Below, one piece after another: positions 1-10,596 of a stretch of DNA of 64,000 nucleotides. The stretch is from the NCBI GenBank assembly GCA_002345205.1, contig DDVI01000047.1, forward strand, positions 34,234 to 98,233. The letters run 5' to 3'. The notes under the pieces were generated by a model that saw only the letters and a program-made list of their open reading frames with translations, ran no database searches and was not told the origin of the DNA. A program made the translations under genes and the position numbers. The DNA is from Bdellovibrionaceae bacterium UBA2316 (GTDB lineage Bacteria; Bdellovibrionota; Bdellovibrionia; Bdellovibrionales; Bdellovibrionaceae). How positions within the stretch are numbered: the stretch's first letter is position 1; every line of letters begins with the position of its first letter.

Positions 1-1110
1 TTCCCTGTGATTGGCGTGCATTTTTAAAAGTTTTTGAATTTTTTCACGCTTGTTCAAGCGAGGATTCATAACAGTATCGCCAACGCTTAGTTGACCACCG
101 TAAGCACGCACATACGTTAAGTTCCCAGAAAATGGATCATTCGCGATTTTAAACGCTAGACCGCAGAAAGGATCCTGAGAGTTAACTTTGATTTCCACTG
201 GTTCACTTGTATGCAATGACGTTCCGTACACTACTTCGCGATCAAGAGGAGATGGTAAGTAATCAATAACACCATCTAGAAGAGGCTGAATACCCTTGTT
301 CTTAAACGCAGATCCACAAAACACTGGAAATGCTTTTAGTTTCAGAGTTGAGTTTCTGAGGGATGTTTTTAATTGTTCTAAGGTTAGATCCCCACCATTT
401 AAGTAGACATCAAGAAGCACATCATCTAGTTCAACAATCTTTTCGATTACTTTACTGCGATATGATTTTACCTCTTCAAGGTTTTCAGCCGGAATTTCCA
501 CTGTTTTAAAGGTCTCTCCCATTTTTGAAGAGTCTTCCCACAAGAACAGTTTCAAATCCAAAAGATCAATTACACCCGTAAATTTATCTTCGACACCGAA
601 TGGAATTTGAACTGGGATCGGATTTGCGGCCAACTTAGTTTCTATAGACTTAACTGACATGAAAAAATCAGCGCCTACTTTATCCATTTTATTAATTAAG
701 CAAATACGAGGAACTTTGTATTTATTAGCTTGGCGCCACACAGTTTCAGACTGTGGTTCAACCCCGTTCGCCGCATCAAATACAGCAACCGCACCATCAA
801 GAACGCGAAGTGAGCGTTCAACTTCGATAGTGAAATCTACGTGTCCCGGAGTATCGATCAGATTAATTTTATAATTTTTCCAAACTAACGACGTAGCGGC
901 AGACGTGATTGTAATACCACGTTCTTGTTCTTGAACCATCCAATCCATGGTGGTGTTACCATCATGGACTTCGCCAATTTTATGATTTTTACCTGAGTAG
1001 AAAAGAATTCGTTCAGACGTGGTAGTTTTACCAGCGTCGATGTGAGCCGCAATTCCGATATTTCTGCTGTAGAATAATTCTTTATCTGAATTGGGCCCTT
1101 TAGCGGACAT
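1..1110 (-). CDS. fusA: Translation elongation factor G, N-terminal 370 codons (runs off the window start)
   Basis: EF-G is the GTPase that moves tRNA and mRNA through the ribosome after peptide bond formation. The reading frame is open from an ATG at 1108-1110 to base 1 and starts MSAKGPNSDKELFYSRNIG. The GTPase motifs are clear: AHIDAGKTTT (P-loop), a switch I region with RGITI, DTPGHVD and NKMD. The G' insert and the start of domain II follow; the C-terminal half lies outside the window. It sits 5 bp downstream of rpsG in the str operon, so it is very likely cotranscribed with rpsL and rpsG. The identification is secure; only the truncation by the window edge limits it. Confidence 0.97.
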   Translation of the reverse strand, partial: MSAKGPNSDKELFYSRNIGIAAHIDAGKTTTSERILFYSGKNHKIGEVHDGNTTMDWMVQEQERGITITSAATSLVWKNYKINLIDTPGHVDFTIEVERSLRVLDGAVAVFDAANGVEPQSETVWRQANKYKVPRICLINKMDKVGADFFMSVKSIETKLAANPIPVQIPFGVEDKFTGVIDLLDLKLFLWEDSSKMGETFKTVEIPAENLEEVKSYRSKVIEKIVELDDVLLDVYLNGGDLTLEQLKTSLRNSTLKLKAFPVFCGSAFKNKGIQPLLDGVIDYLPSPLDREVVYGTSLHTSEPVEIKVNSQDPFCGLAFKIANDPFSGNLTYVRAYGGQLSVGDTVMNPRLNKREKIQKLLKMHANHRE

Positions 1111-1115
1111 CAATA

Positions 1116-1589
1116 TTACCAGTTATAGTGAGAGAATGCCTTGTTGGCTTCAGCTTGCTTATGAACATCTTCACGCTTTTTGATCGCGTTACCTTTATTG
1201 TTATAAGCATCTAAAACTTCCGCTGCTAAACGTTTAGAGAAATCTTTCTCACCACGTGAACGAGCGAAATCGATCAACCATTTCATTGCCAATGAAAGAC
1301 GACGAGTTGGGCGAACATCAACTGGAACTTGGTAAGTAGCTCCACCTACGCGGCGCGAACGCACTTCGATAGATGGCTTAGTATTTTCAATAGCTTTTTT
1401 CAAAACGTTAGCTGGCTCCTCATTAGGAACTTTTCCTTTAAGTTCATCCAAAGCACCGTAGAAAAGGCTTTGTGCCGTACCTTTTTTACCACGCTCCATC
1501 ATTCTGTTGATGAATTTAGCGAAAACTAAATCACGGTAAACTGGATCTGGGATAACTTCACGTTTAAACGTTTTTTTTCTTCTAGACAT
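1116..1589 (-). CDS. rpsG: 30S ribosomal protein S7
   Basis: S7 is a primary 16S rRNA binder that nucleates the 30S head and lines the E-site. The 157-residue product starts MSRRKKTFKREVIPDPVY and carries the family signature around GGATYQVPVDVRPTRR. The length is normal. The ATG is preceded by AAGGA about ten bases upstream. It lies 36 bp after rpsL and 5 bp before fusA, the usual str operon order. In other bacteria S7 represses this operon through an rpsL-rpsG intergenic site; the 36 bp here leaves little room for the E. coli type of structure. Confidence 0.98.
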   Translation of the reverse strand: MSRRKKTFKREVIPDPVYRDLVFAKFINRMMERGKKGTAQSLFYGALDELKGKVPNEEPANVLKKAIENTKPSIEVRSRRVGGATYQVPVDVRPTRRLSLAMKWLIDFARSRGEKDFSKRLAAEVLDAYNNKGNAIKKREDVHKQAEANKAFSHYNW

Positions 1590-1625
1590 GTTTCAATATT
1601 CCTTATTTCTAAGCTTTAAATCTGA

Positions 1626-2000
1626 TTATTTCTTAGGTTTTTTAGTACCGTATTTAGAACGGCTTCTTAGTCTTCCGTTAACGCCTTGTAAGTCAAGAAC
1701 GCCACGCACGATATGGTAACGAACACCCGGAAGATCTTTTACCCTGCCGCCACGGATTAGAACAACGCTGTGTTCTTGTAAATTGTGACCGATACCTGGG
1801 ATGTAAGAGATAACTTCATAACCATTAGAAAGACGAACTTTTGCCACTTTACGTAACGCTGAGTTTGGTTTCTTTGGAGTTGTCGTATAAACACGAGTAC
1901 AAACACCTCTTTTTTGAGGGCATGAAGCCAATGCAGGCGACTTAGTCTGGCTTTTTTGTTGAACTCTCTCACGTTTGATTAACTGATTAATAGTTGGCAC
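1626..2000 (-). CDS. rpsL: 30S ribosomal protein S12
   Basis: S12 sits at the decoding centre and controls accuracy. The 124-residue product has TTPKKPNSALRKVAKVRLSN and RGGRVKDLPGVRYHIVRG, the two loops where streptomycin-resistance changes arise. Both key lysines are the wild-type residues, so streptomycin sensitivity would be expected. The start is GTG (1998-2000), preceded by AAGGAG. It is the first gene of the str operon and has its own promoter candidate just upstream (2025-2053), giving a leader of roughly 18 bases. Confidence 0.98.
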   Translation of the reverse strand: MPTINQLIKRERVQQKSQTKSPALASCPQKRGVCTRVYTTTPKKPNSALRKVAKVRLSNGYEVISYIPGIGHNLQEHSVVLIRGGRVKDLPGVRYHIVRGVLDLQGVNGRLRSRSKYGTKKPKK

Positions 2001-2024
2001 ACTTTCTCCTTCAAAATCTACGCT

Positions 2025-2053
2025 TAAATATCCAAATCAACAATGCTCGTCAA
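2025..2053 (-). promoter_or_regulatory. Sigma-70-type promoter candidate for rpsL-rpsG-fusA
   Basis: On the minus strand TTGACG (2048-2053) is followed by a 17-base spacer and TATTTA (2025-2030). The -35 matches five of six consensus bases and the -10 four of six. The expected start point is near 2018, about 18 bases before the rpsL GTG. It lies after the hairpin that follows rpoC, which supports a separate str operon transcript. Confidence 0.6.
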
Positions 2054-2099
2054 GACCTAACTTGTAGGTGAACGATAAAATCTGATTAAGATCTATTAT

Positions 2100-2129
2100 A
2101 GAACCCTCTAGCCGAAGCTAAAGAGTTCT
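2100..2129 (-). terminator. TTCG-loop hairpin downstream of rpoC
   Basis: A 13-bp stem with two G-T wobbles closes a TTCG tetraloop 9 bp after the rpoC stop codon. There is no run of Ts after it, only an AT-rich tail, so it may be a weak terminator, or an RNA 3'-end stabiliser or processing site between the rpoBC and str transcripts. Confidence 0.5.
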
Positions 2130-2138
2130 AAATAGGCC

Positions 2139-5100
2139 CTATCTTGCTGACATTGTCATGCCAGGAAGAGCTGCTTCCATTTCCATCTCTTCGTCTTCAG
2201 TAATGATTACTTTCCAACGTTTGTAAGACGATAGACCCGTACCAGCCGGGATCAAGCGACCCATGATAATATTTTCTTTAAGACCACGTAAATGGTCAGT
2301 TTTTGAATTAATTGCAGCATCCGTAAGTACTTTTGTAGTCTCTTGGAATGATGCCGCAGAAATCCAGCTTTCAGTGCTTAATGATACCTTAGTGATACCT
2401 AGCAAAAGAGGCTTGAACGTTGCTTGAACGCCGCCCTCCTGAAGGACACGTTGGTTTTCAATGTTCAATGAAAACTTTTCAGCCTGTTCACCAGCCAGGA
2501 AGCGAGTGTCACCAGCATCTACGATTTCTACTTTACGTAACATCTGACGAACGATGGTTTCAATGTGCTTATCGTTGATGTTAACACCTTGTAGACGATA
2601 AACTTCTTGGATTTCGTTAGTTAAGTATGCTGATAATTCTTTTTCACCTAATACCGCAAGGATATCATGTGGGTTAGTTGGACCATCCATCAATGGTTCA
2701 CCGGCGCGAACGAATTCACCTTCACGAACCGCTACGTGTTTACCTTTTGGAATTAGGTATTCACGTTGTTCACCAACATCCGGAGTTACGATCACACGTT
2801 GTTTACCTTTAACGTCTTTACCGAAAGTTACATAGCCATCAATTTCAGAGATGATAGATGCTTCTTTTGGTTTACGAGCTTCGAACAATTCAGCAACACG
2901 AGGAAGACCCCCAGTGATGTCTCTTGTTTTAGAAGTTTCTCTATGGATTTTCGCAATTACATCGCCGGCAAAAACTTCTTGTCCATCAACTACTAGAAGT
3001 TGCGCACCTACTGGAATTGAGTAACGAGCAGGAATATCGCGGCCTGGAAGATTTAATTGTTTTCCGTTTTTATCAAGCAACATTACTGTCGGTTTAACAT
3101 CTGAAGATTTAGATTCAGTGATAACTTTAGTCGCGAAACCAGTTACCGCATCCACTTGCTCTGTCATTGTCGTACCTTCTTCAATATCTTGATATTGAAC
3201 CGTCGCAGTAACCTCAGAGATAATTGGATTTGAATACGGATCCCACTCAGCGATAACAGATCCCTTTTGAACCTTGTCACCATCTTTATAACTAAGAACC
3301 GCACCGTAAACTAATTTGAATCTTTCTTTTTCACGACCAGTTTCGTCTAAAACGATAGCGTCACAGTTACGATTTAGAACTGTTAACTTACCTGTTTTAT
3401 TAACAACAGACTGAACGTTGTGAAGTTTCAACACACCATCATAACGTGATGTATGAACTGATTGTTCAACTGCACGAGAAGCCGCACCACCCAAGTGGAA
3501 CGTACGCATTGTTAACTGTGTACCTGGCTCACCGATCGATTGAGCTGCAATAATACCGACTGTTTCACCTAAGTTAACAGTCGCACCACGAGCTAAGTCA
3601 CGTCCGTAACATTTTACACAAACGCCACGTTGAGTTTTACACGTTAATGCAGAACGGATTTCAACTTTTTCGATACCAGCGGCATCGATACGCTTAACGG
3701 CTGCTTCATCGATTTCGTCGTTCGCTTTTACAACAACTTTGTTAGTCGCTGGATCAATGATATCTTTTTGAGCCGTACGACCCAAAATACGGTCTGAAAG
3801 TGGCTGAATTATTTCGCCAGATTCAAACAATGGAGTTACTTCCAAGCCATCATCAATTCCGCAATCGATTTCAGAAACAACTACGTCTTGAGCCACGTCA
3901 ACTAAACGACGAGTTAAGTATCCAGAGTTCGCTGTTTTTAATGCTGTATCGGCCAAACCTTTACGAGCACCGTGAGTAGAAATAAAGTATTGGTGAACCG
4001 TTAAACCTTCACGGAAATTCGCCGTGATCGGCGTTTCGATGATTTCACCTGATGGCTTCGCCATCAGACCACGCATACCACCCAACTGTCTGATCTGATT
4101 CGCAGAACCCCGGGCTCCGGAGTCAGCCATAATGAAGATCGAGTTGAATGATGGTTCGATTGTTTCTTTACCATTGATAACGAACTTTTGTTTTTCAATT
4201 TGGTTCATCATCTCTTTGGCAACTTTGTCACCCGTTTGGGCCCAAATATCCACAACCTTATTGTAGCGTTCACCGTCTGTGATCAAACCTTCGTCGTACT
4301 GATGTTGAATTTCTTCAACTTGAGTCTGAGCGTCTTTGATCATACGGTTTTTAGATTCTGGAATAATCATATCATCGATACAAATCGACATACCTGCTGC
4401 AGTTGAGTATTTGAAACCCAATTCCATGATTTTATCAGCTAGGATACATGTCGCTTTAGCACCCGCAAGACGGAACGTCTTGTCGATCAGACCCGCGATA
4501 GATTTTTTCGTCATTACTGTGTTCACTTCAGAGAATGGAACCTCTTTAGGAACCACATCAGACATAATCGCGCGACCAATAGATGTTTGCTCTACTTTAC
4601 CGTTGATTTTAACTTTACAAACCGATTGCAAGTCCGCGATTCCAGTTTCATGCGCGTACTGAGCTTCTTGAACGGAAGAATACATTTTTCCAGTTCCTTT
4701 AGCGCCAGGACGAGTACGTGTTAACCAGTATAAACCCAAGACAACGTCCTGAGATGGATTGATGATCGGTTTACCGTTCGCAGGAGATAAGATGTTATTA
4801 GTCGACATCATAAGAACGCGAGCTTCCACTTGCGCTTCTACTGACAACGGAACGTGAACGGCCATTTGGTCACCATCGAAATCGGCGTTGAACGCCGTAC
4901 AAACTAACGGATGCAATTGGATCGCTTTACCTTCGTGCAATAAAGGTTCAAACGCTTGAATACCAAGTCTATGAAGAGTTGGCGCACGGTTTAGCATTAC
5001 CGGATGTTCTTTAACAACATCAGATAAGATATCCCATACTTCAACTGTTTCTTGATCTACTAAGCGTTTAGCTTGCTTGATAGTTGTCGCAAAACCTTTT

Positions 5101-6260
5101 TCTTCTAATTTGTTGTAAACAAACGGTTTGAATAGCTCCAAAGCCATCTTCTTAGGAAGACCGCATTGGTGTAATTTCAAGTTAGGACCTACAACGATAA
5201 CCGAACGACCAGAGTAGTCCACACGTTTACCAAGTAAGTTCTGACGGAAACGGCCTTGTTTACCTTTTAACATATCGCTCAAAGAGCGAAGAGGACGTTT
5301 GTTTGGACCAGTGAATGTCTTACCACGACGACCGTTATCTAACAAGGCATCAACCGCTTCTTGCAACATACGTTTTTCGTTGCGGATGATGATATCAGGA
5401 GCATTAAACTCTTGTAGACGACGTAGACGATTATTTCTGTTGATAACACGACGGTAAAGATCATTTAGATCCGAAGTCGCAAAACGACCACCATCAAGTG
5501 GAACTAGGGGACGTAAATCTGGAGGCAATACAGGTAGAGCCTCAAGCATCATCCATTCTGGCTTGTTGATAGAGATTTTGAAAGCTTCAACAACTTTCAA
5601 ACGTTTTGATAACTTTTTAATTTGCGCATCAGATTTCGTTTCACGGATTTCCATGCGTAATTTTTTAGATAAGTATTCTGGATCGATTTTGCGAAGTAAT
5701 TCACGAACGGCTTCGCCACCCATACCGGCACGGAAGCTTGGACCGTAATCGTTAAGAGCCGCCTGATAAGCTTCTTCTAACAATACGCTACCTTCTTCTA
5801 GTGGAGTGTCTTGAGGGTCAATAACAACATATGCTTCACAGTAAAGAACTTTTTCAACGTCTTTCAAAGAAAGGTTTAATAAGTTACCGATACGAGAAGG
5901 TAATGACCGTAAAAACCAAATATGAGCAACCGGAGTTGCTAATTCGATATGACCTAAACGCTCACGACGAACTTTAGTTTGAGTTACTTCAACGCCGCAC
6001 TTTTCACACACGACGCCACGGTATTTCATACGTTTGTACTTACCGCATAAGCATTCGTAATCTTTGATTGGACCAAAGATTTTTGCGCAGAAAAGACCAT
6101 CACGTTCTGGTTTGAACGTACGGTAGTTGATTGTCTCAGGCTTTTTAACTTCGCCGTATGACCATTCTCTGATCATTTCAGGTGAAGCCAAAGACACTCG
6201 TACCGAGTCAAACGAAAGTGGATCTTTAGGTTTATCAAAAAAGTTTAATAAGTCTCTCAA
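2139..6260 (-). CDS. rpoC: RNA polymerase beta' subunit
   Basis: The largest RNA polymerase subunit carries the catalytic Mg2+ site. The 1373-residue product has the N-terminal zinc-binding Cys cluster (CLCGKYKRMKYRGVVCEKCG), the active-site motif NADFDGDQMAVH, the second zinc cluster (CKTQRGVCVKC), and the bridge/trigger region with GEPGTQLTMRTFHLGG. The length is close to the usual proteobacterial one. The start is TTG (6258-6260), preceded by AAGAGG; no better in-frame start gives the conserved N-terminus MRDLLNFF. It lies 17 bp after rpoB, so the two are surely cotranscribed. A hairpin follows the stop. Confidence 0.99.
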   Translation of the reverse strand: MRDLLNFFDKPKDPLSFDSVRVSLASPEMIREWSYGEVKKPETINYRTFKPERDGLFCAKIFGPIKDYECLCGKYKRMKYRGVVCEKCGVEVTQTKVRRERLGHIELATPVAHIWFLRSLPSRIGNLLNLSLKDVEKVLYCEAYVVIDPQDTPLEEGSVLLEEAYQAALNDYGPSFRAGMGGEAVRELLRKIDPEYLSKKLRMEIRETKSDAQIKKLSKRLKVVEAFKISINKPEWMMLEALPVLPPDLRPLVPLDGGRFATSDLNDLYRRVINRNNRLRRLQEFNAPDIIIRNEKRMLQEAVDALLDNGRRGKTFTGPNKRPLRSLSDMLKGKQGRFRQNLLGKRVDYSGRSVIVVGPNLKLHQCGLPKKMALELFKPFVYNKLEEKGFATTIKQAKRLVDQETVEVWDILSDVVKEHPVMLNRAPTLHRLGIQAFEPLLHEGKAIQLHPLVCTAFNADFDGDQMAVHVPLSVEAQVEARVLMMSTNNILSPANGKPIINPSQDVVLGLYWLTRTRPGAKGTGKMYSSVQEAQYAHETGIADLQSVCKVKINGKVEQTSIGRAIMSDVVPKEVPFSEVNTVMTKKSIAGLIDKTFRLAGAKATCILADKIMELGFKYSTAAGMSICIDDMIIPESKNRMIKDAQTQVEEIQHQYDEGLITDGERYNKVVDIWAQTGDKVAKEMMNQIEKQKFVINGKETIEPSFNSIFIMADSGARGSANQIRQLGGMRGLMAKPSGEIIETPITANFREGLTVHQYFISTHGARKGLADTALKTANSGYLTRRLVDVAQDVVVSEIDCGIDDGLEVTPLFESGEIIQPLSDRILGRTAQKDIIDPATNKVVVKANDEIDEAAVKRIDAAGIEKVEIRSALTCKTQRGVCVKCYGRDLARGATVNLGETVGIIAAQSIGEPGTQLTMRTFHLGGAASRAVEQSVHTSRYDGVLKLHNVQSVVNKTGKLTVLNRNCDAIVLDETGREKERFKLVYGAVLSYKDGDKVQKGSVIAEWDPYSNPIISEVTATVQYQDIEEGTTMTEQVDAVTGFATKVITESKSSDVKPTVMLLDKNGKQLNLPGRDIPARYSIPVGAQLLVVDGQEVFAGDVIAKIHRETSKTRDITGGLPRVAELFEARKPKEASIISEIDGYVTFGKDVKGKQRVIVTPDVGEQREYLIPKGKHVAVREGEFVRAGEPLMDGPTNPHDILAVLGEKELSAYLTNEIQEVYRLQGVNINDKHIETIVRQMLRKVEIVDAGDTRFLAGEQAEKFSLNIENQRVLQEGGVQATFKPLLLGITKVSLSTESWISAASFQETTKVLTDAAINSKTDHLRGLKENIIMGRLIPAGTGLSSYKRWKVIITEDEEMEMEAALPGMTMSAR

Positions 6261-6277
6261 TCTGAACCTCTTTTAAA

Positions 6278-9200
6278 TTAATGCTTTGGTGCTTCAGAAG
6301 ACGAATCTTCTTCAGTTGTTTCTTCTTCCTGCTTGTCTGTCAAAATATCAGATTCAACAAGCTGGACATTAAGTGCTAACGATTGCAACTCTTTCACGAG
6401 AACGTTGAATGATTCAGGTAAACCTGGCTCAAGAATGTTTTCGCCTTTTACGATACTTTCGTACATACGAGTTCTTCCTGCTACGTCATCCGACTTAACA
6501 GTTAAGAATTCCTGTAGAGAATAAGCTGCACCGTACGCTTCGATTGCCCAGACCTCCATCTCTCCCAGACGCTGACCACCGAATTGAGCTTTACCGCCCA
6601 AAGGTTGCTGCGAAACGAGTGAGTAAGGCCCAATAGAACGAGCGTGAATCTTCTCTTCAACCAAGTGATGTAGTTTCAACATGTACATGATACCTACAGT
6701 GACCGGATTAGTGAATGGTTCACCCGTTCTACCATCGAATAGGATTGTCTGTCCTCTTTCTGGCAATTCTGCTTTCTTAAGGAGATTTTTGATATCTGCT
6801 TCAGACGCACCGTCAAACACTGGAGTGTCGACGTGAACGCCGTACTTCACAGATTTCAAGATTTTCTTTAACGACTCTTCGTCTGCGGAATCAATTTTCG
6901 CAGAAATTTCAGCATCGTCGTAAATGTTTTTCAATTCTTTCTTGAAACCTTCTTTATCCCAGTTATCTAGATAACGGCTAATTTGGTTACCCAAGCTTTG
7001 CGCGGCCCAGCCCAAGTGAACCTCTAAGATCTGACCGATATTCATACGAGACGGAACCCCTAGTGGATTCAATACCATGTCTACTGGCGAACCATCGGCA
7101 AGGTAAGGCATATCTTCCACTGGAAGAACTTTAGAAATAACACCCTTATTACCGTGGCGGCCGGCAAACTTATCGCCGACTTGAAGTTTACGTTTAATTG
7201 CAACGTATACTTTAACCATTTTGATAACGCCTGGAGGAAGTTCGTCACCTTTTTTCAAGCGATCGATCTTTTCGTTGAATACCATCTTCACAGCGTCCAA
7301 TTGGTTACGGGCGCTATCTACGATCTTAGCAACTTGGAATTCTAATTCGCTTTCAAGGGGAACGTAGCTCAACAATTCAAACGGGATAGTTTCCAGATCC
7401 GCATTTGTAATGTCTTGGCCCTTGTTTAATAATTTTTGAGATCCATCTTCGTTCAATAAAACGCCAGTTGTTTTCTTACCAACTAGGATTGAACGTAACT
7501 TTTCAATCGCATTATTTTTGATAACGTTGATCTCAACCGATAAATCTTTTTCTAATTTTTTGCGTTTCTCTTCAATAATGATCGCTAAACGTTCATCGCG
7601 CTCTGAACCCTCACGAGAGTATACCTGAGCATCGATAACTGTTCCGTAAACACCCGATGGAACTCTTAATGAAGTATCGCGAACGTCACCGGCTTTTTCA
7701 CCGAAGATCGCGCGAAGAAGTTTTTCTTCAGGAGATAATTGAGTTTCACCTTTTGGAGTTACTTTACCAACCAAGATTGTTCCAGGTCGAACATCTGCAC
7801 CGATGCGAACGATACCTGAAGTATCAAGATCTTTAAGCGCTTCTTCACCAACGTTAGCGATATCGCGAGAAATCTCTTCTTTTCCAAGCTTAGTATCACG
7901 AGCGATACATTCAAATTCTTCGATATGGATCGAAGTGTATGTATCATCATGTAATAAACGTTCAGAAATAAGGATAGAATCCTCGAAGTTATAACCCATC
8001 CAAGGAGTGAACGCGACTCGGATATTTTGACCCAGAGCTAATTCACCTAATTCAGTAGACGGACCGTCAGCGATGATGTCATTTTTCTTAACTTTATCAC
8101 CGGTCTTAACGATTGGTTTTTGATTGAAACATGTATTTTGATTTGTACGCTGATACTTGATCAAGTTGTAGATATCTACGTTCGCACCAAGCTCTCCGCC
8201 TTTTGCAAAACGACGAACAACGATACGAGCCGCATCGATTTCTTCAACGATACCGTCATTGATTGCAACAACAGATGTACCAGAGTCACGAGCAACTAAA
8301 CGCTCAACACCCGTTCCAACCAGTGGAGCGCGCGAACGTAATAATGGAACCGCTTGACGTTGCATGTTCGATCCCATCAAGGCACGATTGGCGTCATCGT
8401 GCTCAAGGAACGGAATCAATGAAGCAGCGATAGACACTAACTGAGACGGAGAGACTTCCATTAGTGTAACTTTATCTTTATCAACAAGCTCATACTCACC
8501 GTCTTTACGAACAGTAACGTTCGCAGCGTCGATAGTATTTGAAGCCATGTTGTCTTTAGTTGCCTGAGCGATCGAGTGACCCGCTTCCTCTAATGCCGAA
8601 GTGTAAGAGATAGTTGTAGAGATTTTACCTTCTTCAACTTTTCTGTATGGCGTTTCGATGAAACCGTAGTTGTTAATACGAGCGTATGTCGCAAGAGACG
8701 CGATAAGACCGATGTTTGGTCCCTCTGGAGTTTCAATTGGGCAAATACGTCCATAATGCGTAGGATGAACGTCACGAACTTCAAAGCCCGCGCGATCACG
8801 AGTCAAACCACCTGGCCCTAGAGCTGAAAGACGACGCTTGTGCGTAATTTCAGATAGAGGATTAGTTTGATCCATAAATTGAGATAATTGCGAAGCACCG
8901 AAGAATTCCTTAACAACCGCGTTCACTGGTTTAGCGTTAACTAAATCGTGAGGCATCATTGTTTCAACGTCTTGTAGGGACATACGTTCACGGATAGCGC
9001 GCTCCATACGAACCAAACCAATACGGTACTGGTTTTCTAGCAACTCACCTACTGAACGAACACGACGGTTACCTAAGTGGTCGATATCATCAACAACACC
9101 TTTACCGTTTTTCAAATCGATCAACGTTTTAACAGTCGAAAGGATATCGTGCTTCGTTAACACGCGGAATGAAGGTGGAACTTCATCCATGCTGATATTG

Positions 9201-10456
9201 AATTTATGATTAATTTTGATACGACCTACTTCAGATAGATCGTAAGTTTCCGGATCGAAAAATAATTTTTCAAAGTACGCAGTTGATGATTCCAAAGTTG
9301 GAGGCTCACCAGGACGCAAACGTTTGTAGATTTCAACTAACGCTTCGTCTTTGTTGTTAACTTTATCAACTAGCAATGTGTTTCTTAAATAAGGCCCAAC
9401 AGTTAAACCATCGAAGAAGATTAGATAGAATTTATCGATACCCGCTTCGATTGCTTTTTTTACAACAGATGCATTTAATTCAGAGTTTGCATCGCTTATG
9501 ATTTCACCCGTGCTCTCGTCGATTAGAGGCTTAGCTAATACTTTGCCGTCTAAGTCAGTTGGGTTCACTTCAAGTTCAGTTAGATTGATTTCTTTGATAC
9601 GCTTAACGATCGCGCGCGTGATACGGCGACCAGCCTTAACAATAACTTCTTTAGATTTAGGATCTAAGATGTCAACCAGAGCTCTTTGGCCAGACATTCT
9701 TTCGATTTCTAATTTTCTATAAAGTTTGCCACCTTTAACAGTCACTTCATCAAGGTCGTAGAAGAACTCTAGAAGCTGTTCTGAATTGTAGCCTAATGCT
9801 TTTAGCAGGATTGTAACCGGGAATTTACGACGACGATCGATACGTACGTGGATAAGATCTTTTTGGTCAAACTCAACGTCTAACCAAGAACCACGGTATG
9901 GGATCACGCGTGCAGAATAGATTAATTTACCAGATACGTTATTCTTACCACCATCGTGGTCAAAGAATACGCCCGGAGATCTGTGTAACTGAGAAACAAC
10001 AACGCGCTCAGTGCCGTTAATAATGAAAGAACCTGAAGACGTCATCAATGGGATTTCACCCAAATACACTTCTTGTTCTTTAACATCTCGGATGCTGCGA
10101 GAACCTGATTCTTCATCAACATCGAATACGATTAAACGCAAAGTAACTTTGATTGGAGCAGCGAATGTCATACCACGCTGACGGCACTCTTCCACATCGT
10201 ACTTAGCTGGCTCAAGAGTGTAGCTTACAAACTCAAGGCTTGCTGTATTGTTAAAATCACTCACCGGGAAAACACTTTTGAAAACGCCGTTTAATCCGGC
10301 CATTCCTCTGCGATCTGGATCCATATCCTTTTGCAGAAATGCTTCGTATGAGCTTTTTTGAAGCTCAATCAAATTTGGAATTTCAATAAGTTGTTTGTTT
10401 TTGGAAAAGGTTTTTCTGATACGAACATTAGAGGCGGTTACATGGATATTTTCCAT
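6278..10456 (-). CDS. rpoB: RNA polymerase beta subunit
   Basis: The second large RNA polymerase subunit. The 1392-residue product is somewhat longer than the E. coli protein and ends in an acidic tail rich in Glu and Ser. The rifampicin region reads GASQLSQFMDQTNPLSEITH then KRRLSALGPGGL, with wild-type Asp, His and Ser at the usual resistance sites. Also visible are GLIASLATYARINNYGFIET and the late motif GKAQFGGQRLGEMEVWAIEA. I chose the ATG at 10454-10456 over the TTG one codon upstream because GGGAG lies six bases before it. It follows an attenuator-like terminator after rplL and is coupled to rpoC. Confidence 0.99.
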   Translation of the reverse strand: MENIHVTASNVRIRKTFSKNKQLIEIPNLIELQKSSYEAFLQKDMDPDRRGMAGLNGVFKSVFPVSDFNNTASLEFVSYTLEPAKYDVEECRQRGMTFAAPIKVTLRLIVFDVDEESGSRSIRDVKEQEVYLGEIPLMTSSGSFIINGTERVVVSQLHRSPGVFFDHDGGKNNVSGKLIYSARVIPYRGSWLDVEFDQKDLIHVRIDRRRKFPVTILLKALGYNSEQLLEFFYDLDEVTVKGGKLYRKLEIERMSGQRALVDILDPKSKEVIVKAGRRITRAIVKRIKEINLTELEVNPTDLDGKVLAKPLIDESTGEIISDANSELNASVVKKAIEAGIDKFYLIFFDGLTVGPYLRNTLLVDKVNNKDEALVEIYKRLRPGEPPTLESSTAYFEKLFFDPETYDLSEVGRIKINHKFNISMDEVPPSFRVLTKHDILSTVKTLIDLKNGKGVVDDIDHLGNRRVRSVGELLENQYRIGLVRMERAIRERMSLQDVETMMPHDLVNAKPVNAVVKEFFGASQLSQFMDQTNPLSEITHKRRLSALGPGGLTRDRAGFEVRDVHPTHYGRICPIETPEGPNIGLIASLATYARINNYGFIETPYRKVEEGKISTTISYTSALEEAGHSIAQATKDNMASNTIDAANVTVRKDGEYELVDKDKVTLMEVSPSQLVSIAASLIPFLEHDDANRALMGSNMQRQAVPLLRSRAPLVGTGVERLVARDSGTSVVAINDGIVEEIDAARIVVRRFAKGGELGANVDIYNLIKYQRTNQNTCFNQKPIVKTGDKVKKNDIIADGPSTELGELALGQNIRVAFTPWMGYNFEDSILISERLLHDDTYTSIHIEEFECIARDTKLGKEEISRDIANVGEEALKDLDTSGIVRIGADVRPGTILVGKVTPKGETQLSPEEKLLRAIFGEKAGDVRDTSLRVPSGVYGTVIDAQVYSREGSERDERLAIIIEEKRKKLEKDLSVEINVIKNNAIEKLRSILVGKKTTGVLLNEDGSQKLLNKGQDITNADLETIPFELLSYVPLESELEFQVAKIVDSARNQLDAVKMVFNEKIDRLKKGDELPPGVIKMVKVYVAIKRKLQVGDKFAGRHGNKGVISKVLPVEDMPYLADGSPVDMVLNPLGVPSRMNIGQILEVHLGWAAQSLGNQISRYLDNWDKEGFKKELKNIYDDAEISAKIDSADEESLKKILKSVKYGVHVDTPVFDGASEADIKNLLKKAELPERGQTILFDGRTGEPFTNPVTVGIMYMLKLHHLVEEKIHARSIGPYSLVSQQPLGGKAQFGGQRLGEMEVWAIEAYGAAYSLQEFLTVKSDDVAGRTRMYESIVKGENILEPGLPESFNVLVKELQSLALNVQLVESDILTDKQEEETTEEDSSSEAPKH

Positions 10457-10540
10457 CAAATCTCCCGAGCAGAAACGAATGAATGAATTTAATAATTAAG
10501 CAATCTATAACGTTTAGTAACTAAATCAAATTTTGGCCAA

Positions 10541-10577
10541 TGAAAAATAGGGAGCGCCGCGTTGCGTGCTCCCTATT
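10541..10577 (-). terminator. rplL-rpoB intergenic terminator/attenuator
   Basis: A 10-bp stem (AATAGGGAGC / GCTCCCTATT) with a 12-base GC-rich loop is followed by TTTTTC on the minus strand, about 20 bp after the rplL stop. In many bacteria a partial terminator here lowers rpoBC transcription relative to the ribosomal proteins. Partial readthrough is inferred, because I see no clear separate promoter before rpoB. Confidence 0.75.
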
Positions 10578-10596
10578 AGTATAATAACTACAAAAA